In this document: piece by piece, positions 8,790 to 16,590 of the stretch
How the letters are laid out: each line of letters opens with the position of its first letter
Numbering within the stretch: position 1 is the first letter of the stretch
The notes under the pieces: generated by a model
What the model was told of the DNA's origin: nothing
Database searches by the model: none
The model's input: only the letters and a program-made list of their open reading frames with translations
Source of the DNA: an uncultured Flavobacterium sp.
GTDB taxonomy: Bacteria; Bacteroidota; Bacteroidia; Flavobacteriales; Flavobacteriaceae
DNA length: 31,164 nucleotides
Reading direction: 5' to 3'
Assembly (NCBI RefSeq): GCF_946482535.1
Contig: NZ_CAMLRU010000006.1
Location: forward strand, 1-31,164
Program-made: the position numbers and the translations under genes

Positions 8790-8816
8790 AAAAAGCCTTC
8801 CATCGGAAGGCTTTTT
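8790..8816. terminator. Strong bidirectional terminator between uvrA and the M28 peptidase gene
   Basis: AAAAAGCCTTCC (8790-8801) and GGAAGGCTTTTT (8805-8816) form a perfect 12-bp stem with a 3-nt loop, A-rich on one side and T-rich on the other. It starts right after the uvrA stop and lies 12 bp from the convergent gene's stop, so it serves both. Confidence 0.92.
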
Positions 8817-8828
8817 CGTAAAGTAAAT

Positions 8829-10004
8829 TTATTCTACTATAATTTTTTTGGAGATTCGATGACTATCGGTTTCTAAAACTGCTAAATACATTCCTTTAGG
8901 CAAATTAGCAATAGAGATTGATTCAATCAAATTGGCATTTTCCATTTGCTGATTCAACACCACTTTACCCTGCAAATCAATCATGGAAAAAGTATAATGA
9001 CTATCGGTTAAATTCCCTAAGCTGATATTTAAAAAATCTTTGGCCGGACTCGGATAAAAACTCACTTGATTAGCGGCTGTCACTTCATTCGTTTCTAATG
9101 TTGTAGAAGCTACTGCAAAATGCAACATCGCTCCGGTAGCGGCTTTGGCAATATTATAAACGTAGTGCGGATCCATATTGACCAACAAATCGGTTGACGT
9201 GTGGCGGTGTGGTGTTTCATTTCTTTCAAAGAAACCGGTGATGATTTCATTATTGTCTTCAAAAGGCATATAATCTGAGGCGTAAGCGTAAGATAAATAA
9301 GTGTTTAAAGGCGAATACAATTCGGTACAAGTAATCAACTCATTCGTGAAAGTATTAGATGCCGCATTGTTAGAGGTTGGGCTTCCGGTATCTCTTTCAC
9401 AAGTAATGGTATCATTGGTCATATCGGCTCTTCCTCCTACTTCATCGATATTAAAAACCAAGCGAATGTCCATTTTCGGATTGGTAGCATTAACCACCGA
9501 AGAAACAAAATGTTGACTTCCGACCAAACCGTCTTCTTCCCCACTGAAATTAATAAACTTTATAGAATATTCCGTTGGGATGTTTTGGAGTAAACGCGCT
9601 ACTTCAAAAATAGTGACTACGCCGCTTCCGTTGTCGTTGGTTCCTTTACCGGTAATGGTGTCATAGTGACCGCAAATGATAACAAATTTATTCGGATATA
9701 AAGTCCCAATTTTAGTTACTACTAAATTTTTACAAGTAGCCGTTCCATTGGTAAAACTGTATTCTTGCATTTGAGCGGCAGTATAACCATAACTCAAATA
9801 TTCTTCTTTTAACCAGTTGAGGGTATTTTGCAAAGCGGTTGTTCCTCTTCTTTTAATTCCTAAATTTTCAAATTCAGTAAGATTGTTCAAAATATTAGCT
9901 TCAGAAACTTGGTCGACTATAGTTCCGTAATAAGGAACATAAGTTTGGCTATGAGCATTAGTCCATAAGAGAAAAAAGGAAAATGAAAACAGTAGGTTTT
10001 TCAT
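8829..10004 (-). CDS. Secreted M28-family zinc metallopeptidase with T9SS sorting domain
   Basis: This is a 391-residue exported aminopeptidase-type enzyme. The signal peptide is M1-Q20. The M28 di-zinc site is visible: H113-x-D115 in C-G-H-Y-D, D124 in N-D-N-G-S-G, E156-E157 in S-G-E-E-D-G, D187 in N-I-D-E-V-G and H268 in R-H-T-S-T-D. Such enzymes remove N-terminal residues from peptides; substrate preference is not visible. After about residue 305 comes a type A T9SS sorting signal (F-Y-P-S-P-A-K-D ... K-K-I-I-V-E), so the protein is secreted or surface-attached. A promoter with both elements lies at 10050-10079. It has no link to the glycan genes apart from proximity. Confidence 0.92.
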   Translation of the reverse strand: MKNLLFSFSFFLLWTNAHSQTYVPYYGTIVDQVSEANILNNLTEFENLGIKRRGTTALQNTLNWLKEEYLSYGYTAAQMQEYSFTNGTATCKNLVVTKIGTLYPNKFVIICGHYDTITGKGTNDNGSGVVTIFEVARLLQNIPTEYSIKFINFSGEEDGLVGSQHFVSSVVNATNPKMDIRLVFNIDEVGGRADMTNDTITCERDTGSPTSNNAASNTFTNELITCTELYSPLNTYLSYAYASDYMPFEDNNEIITGFFERNETPHRHTSTDLLVNMDPHYVYNIAKAATGAMLHFAVASTTLETNEVTAANQVSFYPSPAKDFLNISLGNLTDSHYTFSMIDLQGKVVLNQQMENANLIESISIANLPKGMYLAVLETDSHRISKKIIVE

Positions 10005-10049
10005 TGCAGTTTTAATAGAATAAAAGTAGTTGTTTTAAAAAATCGTCAG

Positions 10050-10079
10050 CAAATGTACTAAAATTTTAAACATATTCAA
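10050..10079 (-). promoter_or_regulatory. Promoter of the M28 peptidase gene
   Basis: On the minus strand TTG (10077-10079) is followed after 19 bp by TACATTTG (10050-10057), an exact match to the Bacteroidota TTG/TAnnTTTG promoter. It predicts a start near 10043 and a leader of about 40 nt. Confidence 0.65.
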
Positions 10080-10178
10080 TAGCTAAAAAAACAAAATGCA
10101 AAAAAAATAAAGCTTATAAACCATTGTATATCTGCACATTAAACCTTCTTAATCAAACCTTAAGAATTTCATCACCGC

Positions 10179-10208
10179 TTTTGGCATATGAATTGGAAAC
10201 TACCTTTC
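10179..10208 (+). promoter_or_regulatory. Possible promoter of the small secreted repeat protein gene
   Basis: TTTTG (10179-10183), 17 bp, then TACCTTTC (10201-10208), which is one base off TAnnTTTG. It would give a leader of about 65 nt before the ATG at 10279. The match is modest. Confidence 0.35.
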
Positions 10209-10278
10209 AACAGCAATTATTACTGTTCGAAGACGCTGAAAATCGAAAGAGTAAGCAAAACTCAAATTTGTATTGATT

Positions 10279-10872
10279 ATGAAAAAAATTACCCTTTTAG
10301 TAGCTACTGTTTTACTGGTTGGAAACGTAGTGAATGCAACAGAAGAAAGAACGAGATTTAGCTTTGAAGAGCCAATCTCATTTGTAGAAAGAGGCGTAGA
10401 GTTTTTTGTTTTTCCAAATGGAGACTTTGATTTTAATACTCGTCCACAAGACAGCGAAGGGGATTATTTTTACAAGACTGCCGGAAAAAGAGGCGCTAAA
10501 GCTTCTACTGCCATAGGTCCTGTAAATTACGGAACCCGAATTGAACATGATAGTTTTGGCAGAGTAAGACGAGTTGGTAACACCTTTATCAACTACGACA
10601 ATAGAGACAGAGTAAGCCGAATTGGTTCAGTATACATGAGATACAACCGATATGCATTGACTCAAATTGGAGGAATGAGAATTGTCTACAACCGCAGAGG
10701 TGACATTGTAGATATGATTGGAAGCATTAAAGGTTTCAGAAATCAAGGGTATGTTTACCACAACCACTATGATTATGACTACGATTATGCTGCAAACGAT
10801 CCAAGAAATGAAGATGATTATTACTACTACAAAGCAGATGGCACTAAAGCCAAGATTGAAGATAGAAAATAA
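10279..10872 (+). CDS. Small exported protein with Y-N-x-R...I-G repeats, function unknown
   Basis: This 197-residue protein starts at the ATG at 10279; a TTG two codons upstream is less likely. It has a signal peptide (MKKITLLVATVLLVGNVVNA). Residues 86-148 hold four short repeats of 15-17 residues with the pattern V/I-x-Y-(D/N)-x-R-x-x-V-x-x-I-G, probably a small beta-sheet repeat. The tail (about 159-185) is very rich in Tyr, Asp and His, and the C-terminus is Lys-rich. I recognise no enzyme or binding motif. It stands alone between divergent M28 and convergent MFS genes and ends in a shared terminator. Secreted proteins of this general kind are common and uncharacterised in flavobacteria. 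The His/Asp/Tyr tail could bind metal or the envelope, which is only a guess. Confidence 0.75.
   Translation: MKKITLLVATVLLVGNVVNATEERTRFSFEEPISFVERGVEFFVFPNGDFDFNTRPQDSEGDYFYKTAGKRGAKASTAIGPVNYGTRIEHDSFGRVRRVGNTFINYDNRDRVSRIGSVYMRYNRYALTQIGGMRIVYNRRGDIVDMIGSIKGFRNQGYVYHNHYDYDYDYAANDPRNEDDYYYYKADGTKAKIEDRK
10534..10722 (+). repeat. Four short protein repeats inside the small exported protein
   Basis: Codons 86-148 encode four units ending R-R-V-G, S-R-I-G, T-Q-I-G and D-M-I-G, each followed by a beta-strand-like V/I-x-Y segment. The repeat is seen at protein level; the DNA copies have diverged. Confidence 0.6.
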
Positions 10873-10902
10873 ATAGTTAGTTGTTTTGGTTAGGTTTTGA
10901 TG

Positions 10903-10940
10903 AAAAAAGTCCCGCAAAGTTTACACGATGCGGGATTTTT
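10903..10940. terminator. Bidirectional terminator between the small exported protein and MFS genes
   Basis: TCCCGCA (10910-10916) pairs with TGCGGGA (10929-10935) around a 12-nt loop, with six A before and five T after. It lies between the convergent stops at 10872 and 10964 and can end transcription from both sides. Confidence 0.88.
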
Positions 10941-10963
10941 GATTTTATAATCATTTGGACAGA

Positions 10964-12400
10964 TTAGTGACCGCCACTTACTTTTTTATCAAAGTCGATT
11001 CCCTGACTTTTCAAAATACCACTTACTTTCCAAGCATAGAAAGCCAAATAAGCAAAACACAATACACCAACAATATAACTGGCATGAATGGTAGTAACAT
11101 CGGCAACATAACCTTGTAACCAACTTACCAATCCACCGCCCATAATCATCATGATTAAAAAGCTGCTTCCTTGACTGGTGTGCTTTCCTAACCCGCTGAT
11201 GGCTAACGTAAAGATACATGGCCAAAGCGTACTACAGAATAAACCAACGCTGGTAAACGCATAAACGCTTACCATTCCGTCTGTGGCCATTCCAACTAAT
11301 AAAGCGGCTATTCCTAATACCGAGAAAATCAACAACATTCTCGCCGGATTTCCTTTACTGGCCATATCAGCAAATATCAATACCAAAATAATCAAAGCAT
11401 AAACATAGAAAGGTGTCAAATCGTGGTCCATGAATTTATTAACAGCCAAGAAAACACCAAAGGCCAAATATGGCGCTATAAATCTCAATATTTTTTGGGT
11501 ATTCATATTGTCAGTAAAAGCTTCAACGGCTCCGGTCCAACGACCAATCATCAAACTGGCCCAATACAAAGAAATAAAAGGTGCTATATCTTTAGTATCA
11601 AACCCTAAATCGCCTTCCATATAAGCCGGTAAGTTACTCGCCGTAGACACTTCTACTCCAACATAAACAAAAATACCAATCATACCCAAAAGCAATTGAG
11701 GATATTTCAAAGCCGAACTTCTGGTGTTACTTACCTCACCTTCTTCTTCAACTACTGCAGCAGGTTTATCAGGTAAAGAAGAAAATTTCAATAATACGGC
11801 TACTAATAAAAATGCGGCACCAAGTACCAAATAAGGTGTTTTTACACTTTCAATGCTCATTTCAGTATTGCCTGAAATAGCCGAACCAAAAATGGCAAAA
11901 CTCACAATCAACGGACCGATTGTAGTTCCCAAATTATTAATTCCACCGGCTAAAGTCAAACGTTGTGAACCGGTATTAATTGGTCCTAAAGCAATAGCCA
12001 ACGGATTGGCGACCGTTTGCTGCAAGGAAAAACCAAGTGCCACTATAAATAATCCTGAAAGCATTAATGGAAACGAACCGGTATTAGCCGCCGGATAAAA
12101 TAATAAGGTTCCCAAAGCAGAGATAACAAGACCTAAAGCCAAAGAGTTTTTGTAACCAATTCTGTTGATTAAATCGCCTTTGGTCAAATAGGAAATTATC
12201 ATGTAAATAATTGAACCTACAGTATAAGCCACATAAAAAGCTACCGATACCAATTGACTTTCCCCTTGGGTTAAATCAAAAGCCTTCTTAAAAACGGGAA
12301 TTAAAATATCGTTACTCGCGGCAACAAATCCCCAGAAGAAAAATACGGTGACTAGAGGAATAAATTGTGCCCAATTGGTCTTAAGATTTTGTGTACTCAT
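10964..12400 (-). CDS. MFS sugar transporter, FucP/glucose-galactose type
   Basis: This 478-residue inner-membrane protein has about twelve hydrophobic segments. The N-terminus carries the FucP-type motif F-F-W-G-F-V-A-A-S-N-D-I-L-I-P-V-F-K, typical of proton-coupled fucose, glucose/galactose or N-acetylglucosamine carriers. Other family hallmarks are L-Q-Q-T-V-A-N-P near 127-134 and G-G-I-N-N-L-G-T-T-I-G-P near 152-163. A charged loop (E-E-E-G-E-V) marks the middle of the protein. It follows the GH43 gene after a 226-bp gap with its own promoter candidate, so it can be expressed apart from the hydrolases. In context it most likely imports glucose or another hexose released in the periplasm. 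The exact sugar cannot be read from the sequence. Confidence 0.88.
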   Translation of the reverse strand: MSTQNLKTNWAQFIPLVTVFFFWGFVAASNDILIPVFKKAFDLTQGESQLVSVAFYVAYTVGSIIYMIISYLTKGDLINRIGYKNSLALGLVISALGTLLFYPAANTGSFPLMLSGLFIVALGFSLQQTVANPLAIALGPINTGSQRLTLAGGINNLGTTIGPLIVSFAIFGSAISGNTEMSIESVKTPYLVLGAAFLLVAVLLKFSSLPDKPAAVVEEEGEVSNTRSSALKYPQLLLGMIGIFVYVGVEVSTASNLPAYMEGDLGFDTKDIAPFISLYWASLMIGRWTGAVEAFTDNMNTQKILRFIAPYLAFGVFLAVNKFMDHDLTPFYVYALIILVLIFADMASKGNPARMLLIFSVLGIAALLVGMATDGMVSVYAFTSVGLFCSTLWPCIFTLAISGLGKHTSQGSSFLIMMIMGGGLVSWLQGYVADVTTIHASYIVGVLCFAYLAFYAWKVSGILKSQGIDFDKKVSGGH

Positions 12401-12497
12401 AATTATAGTTTTTGGTTTGGTTGTTAATTGTTATTGTTTGTTTAAAAATTAGGTCAATAAATTATCATATCCTTAAATTAATACGGACTTGATTGGA

Positions 12498-12525
12498 TAA
12501 ATATACATTTATAAGTAAAACACAA
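12498..12525 (-). promoter_or_regulatory. Likely promoter of the MFS transporter gene
   Basis: On the minus strand TTG (12523-12525), 17 bp, then TATATTTA (12498-12505), one base off TAnnTTTG. A start near 12491 leaves a leader of about 90 nt. No terminator hairpin was seen after the GH43 stop, so read-through from the hydrolases is also possible. Confidence 0.45.
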
Positions 12526-12626
12526 GTGATGACTGTGAAATTAGTTATTAACGAAAACGATTTCTTAAAAGCACTTTTGCGAATTTTTCAAAAATTTACA
12601 ACGTTTGCGATTGTTGATAACTAAAC

Positions 12627-14384
12627 TTAATCAGCTTTTTTGATTTCGCTTTTGGGTCCGATGCCGTTATTATTGAACGCTTCAATTTGGAAATAATAGA
12701 CATCTGAACGGTCCAAACCATTAAAGTAGTATTCTGTTTTGCCGTAAACCATGATTGAACCGTATAATTTATCAGGAGATTTGCCGAAGTAAATTACATA
12801 ACCATCAGCGCTGGCTTCTTGTTGCCATTTGAACCATACGTTTCTTCTTTCTCCTTTGATTTTCGGCCCTGAACGCAATGGCACAAATCCTTTAACTTCA
12901 CCGGGTTTATCGCCGCTTCCTTTACCAAAAACTCTAAAGCCACTGATGGCAAATTTACCGGTTGGCATGCCGATATTTTCCAGTTTTAAATAACGTGCTG
13001 AAGCCGGAGAAGATAATTCGATATATTCATGCGGCACGTCTTTAGTGCTTTTGCTTTTATCGATTAAGACTTTCCAGCTCTTGCCGTCATTGGAAGTGTA
13101 AATAATGTATTTATGTCCCAAGGTTGTTTCCGGCTTGCCCATAATATCCGCATCTTGATCGGCATAATTAATCTGAATGGCTTGAATGGTACTTTTTTCA
13201 CCCAAATCAGAAATCAAATATTCGCCTTTGTTTCCTGTCTTGGCCGACCAGTAAGTTTTGATATCTTCATCAACCGAAAGATTCGCCTGAAAACCGCCAA
13301 GTGTTGAAGAAACTTGAACCGGTTTATTATAATTGAGTAACATCCAACCGGCAAAGCTTTCATTCAAATGACCTTTATTTTCCGAAGGCAAAAAGGTTGG
13401 ATAATCTCCATAAGCTGTATTCGAATACAAGACATCATCTTGATCAAATCCGGCAGGCCAAATGCCCAAACGACGCTCGAAATTATTTTTGACACAAACT
13501 CCAATCGTAGAAACATGCCAATATTGATTGTTGGCATCGGTAAAAGTGGCTCCATGTCCGGCACCACGAGCAAAACCGCCCGGTTTATAAGAAAACGGAT
13601 TGTGAGATTGGTATTCAAAAGGGCCAAGCGGGTGATTTCCCACGTAAACTCCATCGGCATAACCGCTGAATTCAGTTCCGGGCGCACCGTATTGCAGATA
13701 ATATTTACCGTTGTGTTTGGTCATAAAAGCACCTTCGGTAAAAGGTTGCAGAAAAGTATTGTCATTGTGTTCGCCAAAGCGTTCCCAGCCGTGTTCATCA
13801 TCGTTTAAAGCCAATACCGGAATTCTTTCGCCTTCGGGTTGGAAAGTTTTGCGATTGAGTTTCATTCCATACAACGGATACAAATTACTCGAACCGTAAT
13901 ATTCATAAACTTCGTCGGTGTCTTTGTCCCAAAAGATTTGCGGATCCCAAGCGGCTGCTTCCGATTTGTGAATGAGTTCCTTCCACTCGCCTTTGGCCGG
14001 ATTGGTACTCATCCAAAGCGGGAAATCTTTGCCGTGTGTTGAACCAACCACCAACAAGGTATCATTGACAAAAGACAGCGAAGGGGCACACAATTCGTCA
14101 TAAACCTTATGTTCCGAACGAAGAAATTTACGCGAAATAAACTTCCAATCCAACATATCTTTACTATGCCAATAACCCCATTGATTAGTGGAAAAAAGGT
14201 AGTATTCTCCCTTGAAGAAAGTTATTACAGGATCAGCGGTAGCTCGGTGTTTTCCCTGTGTCACAAAATTGGGAATCGGACAATAACCATAATCAATATT
14301 AATCGGATTGCAATACGTTTTTTGTTGGGCAATGCCATAATTTGAAATAAATAACAATAGCAGTAAGGCAATCCGATGTTTCAT
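12627..14384 (-). CDS. GH43-family glycoside hydrolase with discoidin-like and FN3-like C-terminal domains
   Basis: This 585-residue protein has a signal peptide (residues 1-20, no lipobox), so it is predicted periplasmic. The five-bladed GH43 propeller shows the three acidic residues: D51 (A-T-A-D-P-V, base), D147 (A-W-D-P-Q, pKa modulator) and E217 (T-E-G-A-F, acid). Residues about 352-487 form an F5/8-type C (discoidin, CBM32-like) domain ending I-S-G-F-R-V-F-G. An FN3-like domain follows to the end. GH43 enzymes are inverting exo-enzymes, mostly on arabinose, xylose or galactose side chains; I cannot assign the subfamily. It starts 12 bp after the GH97 stop, so the two are co-transcribed. 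Its presence suggests the natural substrate carries a substituent besides glucose, or that the locus handles a second glycan. Confidence 0.88.
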   Translation of the reverse strand: MKHRIALLLLLFISNYGIAQQKTYCNPINIDYGYCPIPNFVTQGKHRATADPVITFFKGEYYLFSTNQWGYWHSKDMLDWKFISRKFLRSEHKVYDELCAPSLSFVNDTLLVVGSTHGKDFPLWMSTNPAKGEWKELIHKSEAAAWDPQIFWDKDTDEVYEYYGSSNLYPLYGMKLNRKTFQPEGERIPVLALNDDEHGWERFGEHNDNTFLQPFTEGAFMTKHNGKYYLQYGAPGTEFSGYADGVYVGNHPLGPFEYQSHNPFSYKPGGFARGAGHGATFTDANNQYWHVSTIGVCVKNNFERRLGIWPAGFDQDDVLYSNTAYGDYPTFLPSENKGHLNESFAGWMLLNYNKPVQVSSTLGGFQANLSVDEDIKTYWSAKTGNKGEYLISDLGEKSTIQAIQINYADQDADIMGKPETTLGHKYIIYTSNDGKSWKVLIDKSKSTKDVPHEYIELSSPASARYLKLENIGMPTGKFAISGFRVFGKGSGDKPGEVKGFVPLRSGPKIKGERRNVWFKWQQEASADGYVIYFGKSPDKLYGSIMVYGKTEYYFNGLDRSDVYYFQIEAFNNNGIGPKSEIKKAD

Positions 14385-14396
14385 ATAAAGCAGGTT

Positions 14397-16496
14397 TTAA
14401 TTAATGGGTACAAAACTAACCGCTGTTCCGCCACCGGACGCCAAAACTAATTTCAGTTTGGTTTTAGAAGTCACAGTCATGTTTTTGATTTCGTAGCTGA
14501 TAGGGTTTTTCTCCCAATGAGCGGTTTTACTGTCTTGGTAAATGATAGCTTTGTATTTTTTATTTGAAGAAAGGAAATCTAATTTGATTTCGGTAGTTCT
14601 GGCATTTTCATCTGTGATGGCTCCTAAAAACCAATTTTCTGATTTTTTGTCTTTACGAGCAACGGTTAAGTAATCTCCAGGTTCCGCTTCAAGGTATTTT
14701 GATTCTTGCCAATCTACTGCAACATCTTTGATGAACTGAAAAGCATCGGGATATTTTTCATAGTTTTCCGGCAAATCAGCAGCCATTTGCAGCGGAGAAT
14801 ACATCGTTACATACAAAGCCAACTGCTTGGCCAAAGTGGTATGCACTTGTTCCTTTTTAGATTTGTCATAAAGGCTCATTTTGATTTCAAAAATACCCGG
14901 TGTATAATCCATTGGTCCGCCTAACAATCTGGTAAATGGTAAAATGGTTTCGTGCATAGGCGGATTTCCAACACTCCAAGCATTGAATTCATTACCTCTT
15001 GCAGCTTCGGCCGCAATATAGTTTGGATAAGTTCTGCTGTAACCGGTTGGACGAGAACTTACGTGTGAGTTGACCATCATTTTGTAATCGGCAAATCTAC
15101 GGGCTACGAAATTGAAATGATTCACCATGGTTTGACCATCATGAAATTCGCCACGCGGGATAATTCGACCCACATAACCAGATTTGGCCGCAGGATAACC
15201 ATACTCTTTCATCAAGTTTAAAGCGCGGTCTAAATGTCTTTCATAATTGGCGACTGAACCCGAAGTTTCGTGGTGCATAATCATCTTAACACCTTTGGAT
15301 TTGGCATAAGCGTTGATTTCGGCCAAATTATAATCGGGATAAGGTGTGGTAAAATCGAAAACATCTTCTTTCCAATTGCCGAACCAGTCTTCCCAACCTA
15401 CATTCCATCCTTCGACCAAAACACCGTCAAAACCGTGTTTGGCAGCAAAATCAATATATCTTTTGGTATTGGCTGTTGTGGCGCCGTGTTTGCCACTGGC
15501 AATCAATTCTCTGGATTCTGTATTTTGAGCATTTTGGCTTCCGGCATAATCCCAAGTTGACTTGCCCACGTGCATTTCCCACCAAACACCGACGTATTTC
15601 ATCGGTTTGATCCAAGAAGTATCTTCTATTTTTGAAGGTTCATTCAGATTTAAAATCATTTTGGAACTTACAATATCTCGTGCATCATCGCTAACCATAA
15701 TTGTTCTCCAAGGGGAAACAGAAGGCGTTTGCAAATAAGCTTTATCACCAATAGCATTGGGAACCAAACGAGACACTAAGGCATTGGTCGTAGGATTTAA
15801 ATCCAAATGCATAATCGGATAATTCACTACAGCGGCTTCAAAAATATTGAGGTATAAACCATCCGCTGTTTTCATCATTAGTGGTGACTGTACAACATAC
15901 TTGCCTGCAATTGACTTTAATCCTATTCCGTTATTTAAATCAATTTTATCAGCGTTAATTTCCGACAATAAAGTCTCATTATAGGCATACTCCTGACTGT
16001 CAAAATCTCCCGGAATCCAAAACGTTTTGTGATTACCGGTCAGGTTGAATTCTGATTTTTCTTCTGAAATGATAAAATAATTTAAGTTGGCTTGCTTTGG
16101 AAATTCATATCGAAATGCCATCCCTTCATCATAGATTTTGAAGCTGATATTCACTTTTCTGTTGGTTCCCATTTGGAATAATGAAACCCTCATTTCATTG
16201 TAATGATTAACTATGTTAGATTGCTCACCCAGAACCGGTTTCCAAGTTTCATTGAAAGTAATTGTTTTTACAGAATCTATCTTAAAATTGTTCGCCAAAT
16301 CGGTATCATTTTTAAGATAAATTCCTAAAAGGCTTTTTGAAACTATCGGTTTGTTTTTGTAAGTCAACGTATAAGAAGGTCTGCCGTTGTCTGTTAATTT
16401 AAAATCGAGCCTTAATTGTTTTGAAGGCGATTGGACTGTTTGCGCTTGAAGACAAAAAGCAGACAGTAGTAACATTAGGATAATCGTATTTTTCAT
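14397..16496 (-). CDS. GH97-family glycoside hydrolase, SusB-like but with altered active site
   Basis: The product is 699 residues from the ATG at 16496, with signal peptide MKNTIILMLLLSAFCLQAQ. An in-frame ATG at 16586 is rejected because the extra 30 codons run through the terminator at 16541-16571. GH97 features are G-V-L-V-E-G-W-N-V-G-W (about 358-368), H-H-E-T (E410), E497 and G-N-E-F (E503). The Gly in V-E-G-W, where retaining GH97 alpha-galactosidases have their Asp nucleophile, points to the inverting alpha-glucosidase branch. From memory, SusB uses Glu439, Glu508 and Glu532. The spacing 69 and 24 is reproduced exactly here as E410, V479 and E503, so the middle Glu is replaced by Val in N-S-H-V-S-S-R-P. 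Activity may therefore be changed. It is probably periplasmic and co-transcribed with the GH43 gene. Confidence 0.9.
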   Translation of the reverse strand: MKNTIILMLLLSAFCLQAQTVQSPSKQLRLDFKLTDNGRPSYTLTYKNKPIVSKSLLGIYLKNDTDLANNFKIDSVKTITFNETWKPVLGEQSNIVNHYNEMRVSLFQMGTNRKVNISFKIYDEGMAFRYEFPKQANLNYFIISEEKSEFNLTGNHKTFWIPGDFDSQEYAYNETLLSEINADKIDLNNGIGLKSIAGKYVVQSPLMMKTADGLYLNIFEAAVVNYPIMHLDLNPTTNALVSRLVPNAIGDKAYLQTPSVSPWRTIMVSDDARDIVSSKMILNLNEPSKIEDTSWIKPMKYVGVWWEMHVGKSTWDYAGSQNAQNTESRELIASGKHGATTANTKRYIDFAAKHGFDGVLVEGWNVGWEDWFGNWKEDVFDFTTPYPDYNLAEINAYAKSKGVKMIMHHETSGSVANYERHLDRALNLMKEYGYPAAKSGYVGRIIPRGEFHDGQTMVNHFNFVARRFADYKMMVNSHVSSRPTGYSRTYPNYIAAEAARGNEFNAWSVGNPPMHETILPFTRLLGGPMDYTPGIFEIKMSLYDKSKKEQVHTTLAKQLALYVTMYSPLQMAADLPENYEKYPDAFQFIKDVAVDWQESKYLEAEPGDYLTVARKDKKSENWFLGAITDENARTTEIKLDFLSSNKKYKAIIYQDSKTAHWEKNPISYEIKNMTVTSKTKLKLVLASGGGTAVSFVPIN

Positions 16497-16540
16497 AAAG
16501 AATATTTTTGCGAAAGATAGCAATAACTTATTACTTTTAA

Positions 16541-16571
16541 AAAACCCTTTAGTCTGTGACCAAAGGGTTTT
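16541..16571 (-). terminator. Rho-independent terminator between the GH3 and GH97 genes
   Basis: AAAACCCTTT (16541-16550) and AAAGGGTTTT (16562-16571) form a perfect 10-bp stem with an 11-nt loop, followed on the minus strand by a T run. It begins 20 bp after the GH3 stop and precedes the GH97 start at 16496. A weak -7-like TATCTTTC at 16512-16519 could restart transcription; otherwise GH97 and GH43 depend on read-through. Confidence 0.82.
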
Positions 16572-16590
16572 CTTCGAAAGGCACATAAAA

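Noticed and set aside
8269..8803. Open frames antisense to uvrA and similar frames antisense to other large genes
   Set aside because: They lack signal peptides, domains or spacing of their own and follow from the codon bias of the real gene on the other strand.
16497..16586. N-terminal extension of the GH97 gene from the ATG at 16586
   Set aside because: The 30 extra codons run through the GH3 terminator hairpin and hide an excellent signal peptide that begins at 16496.
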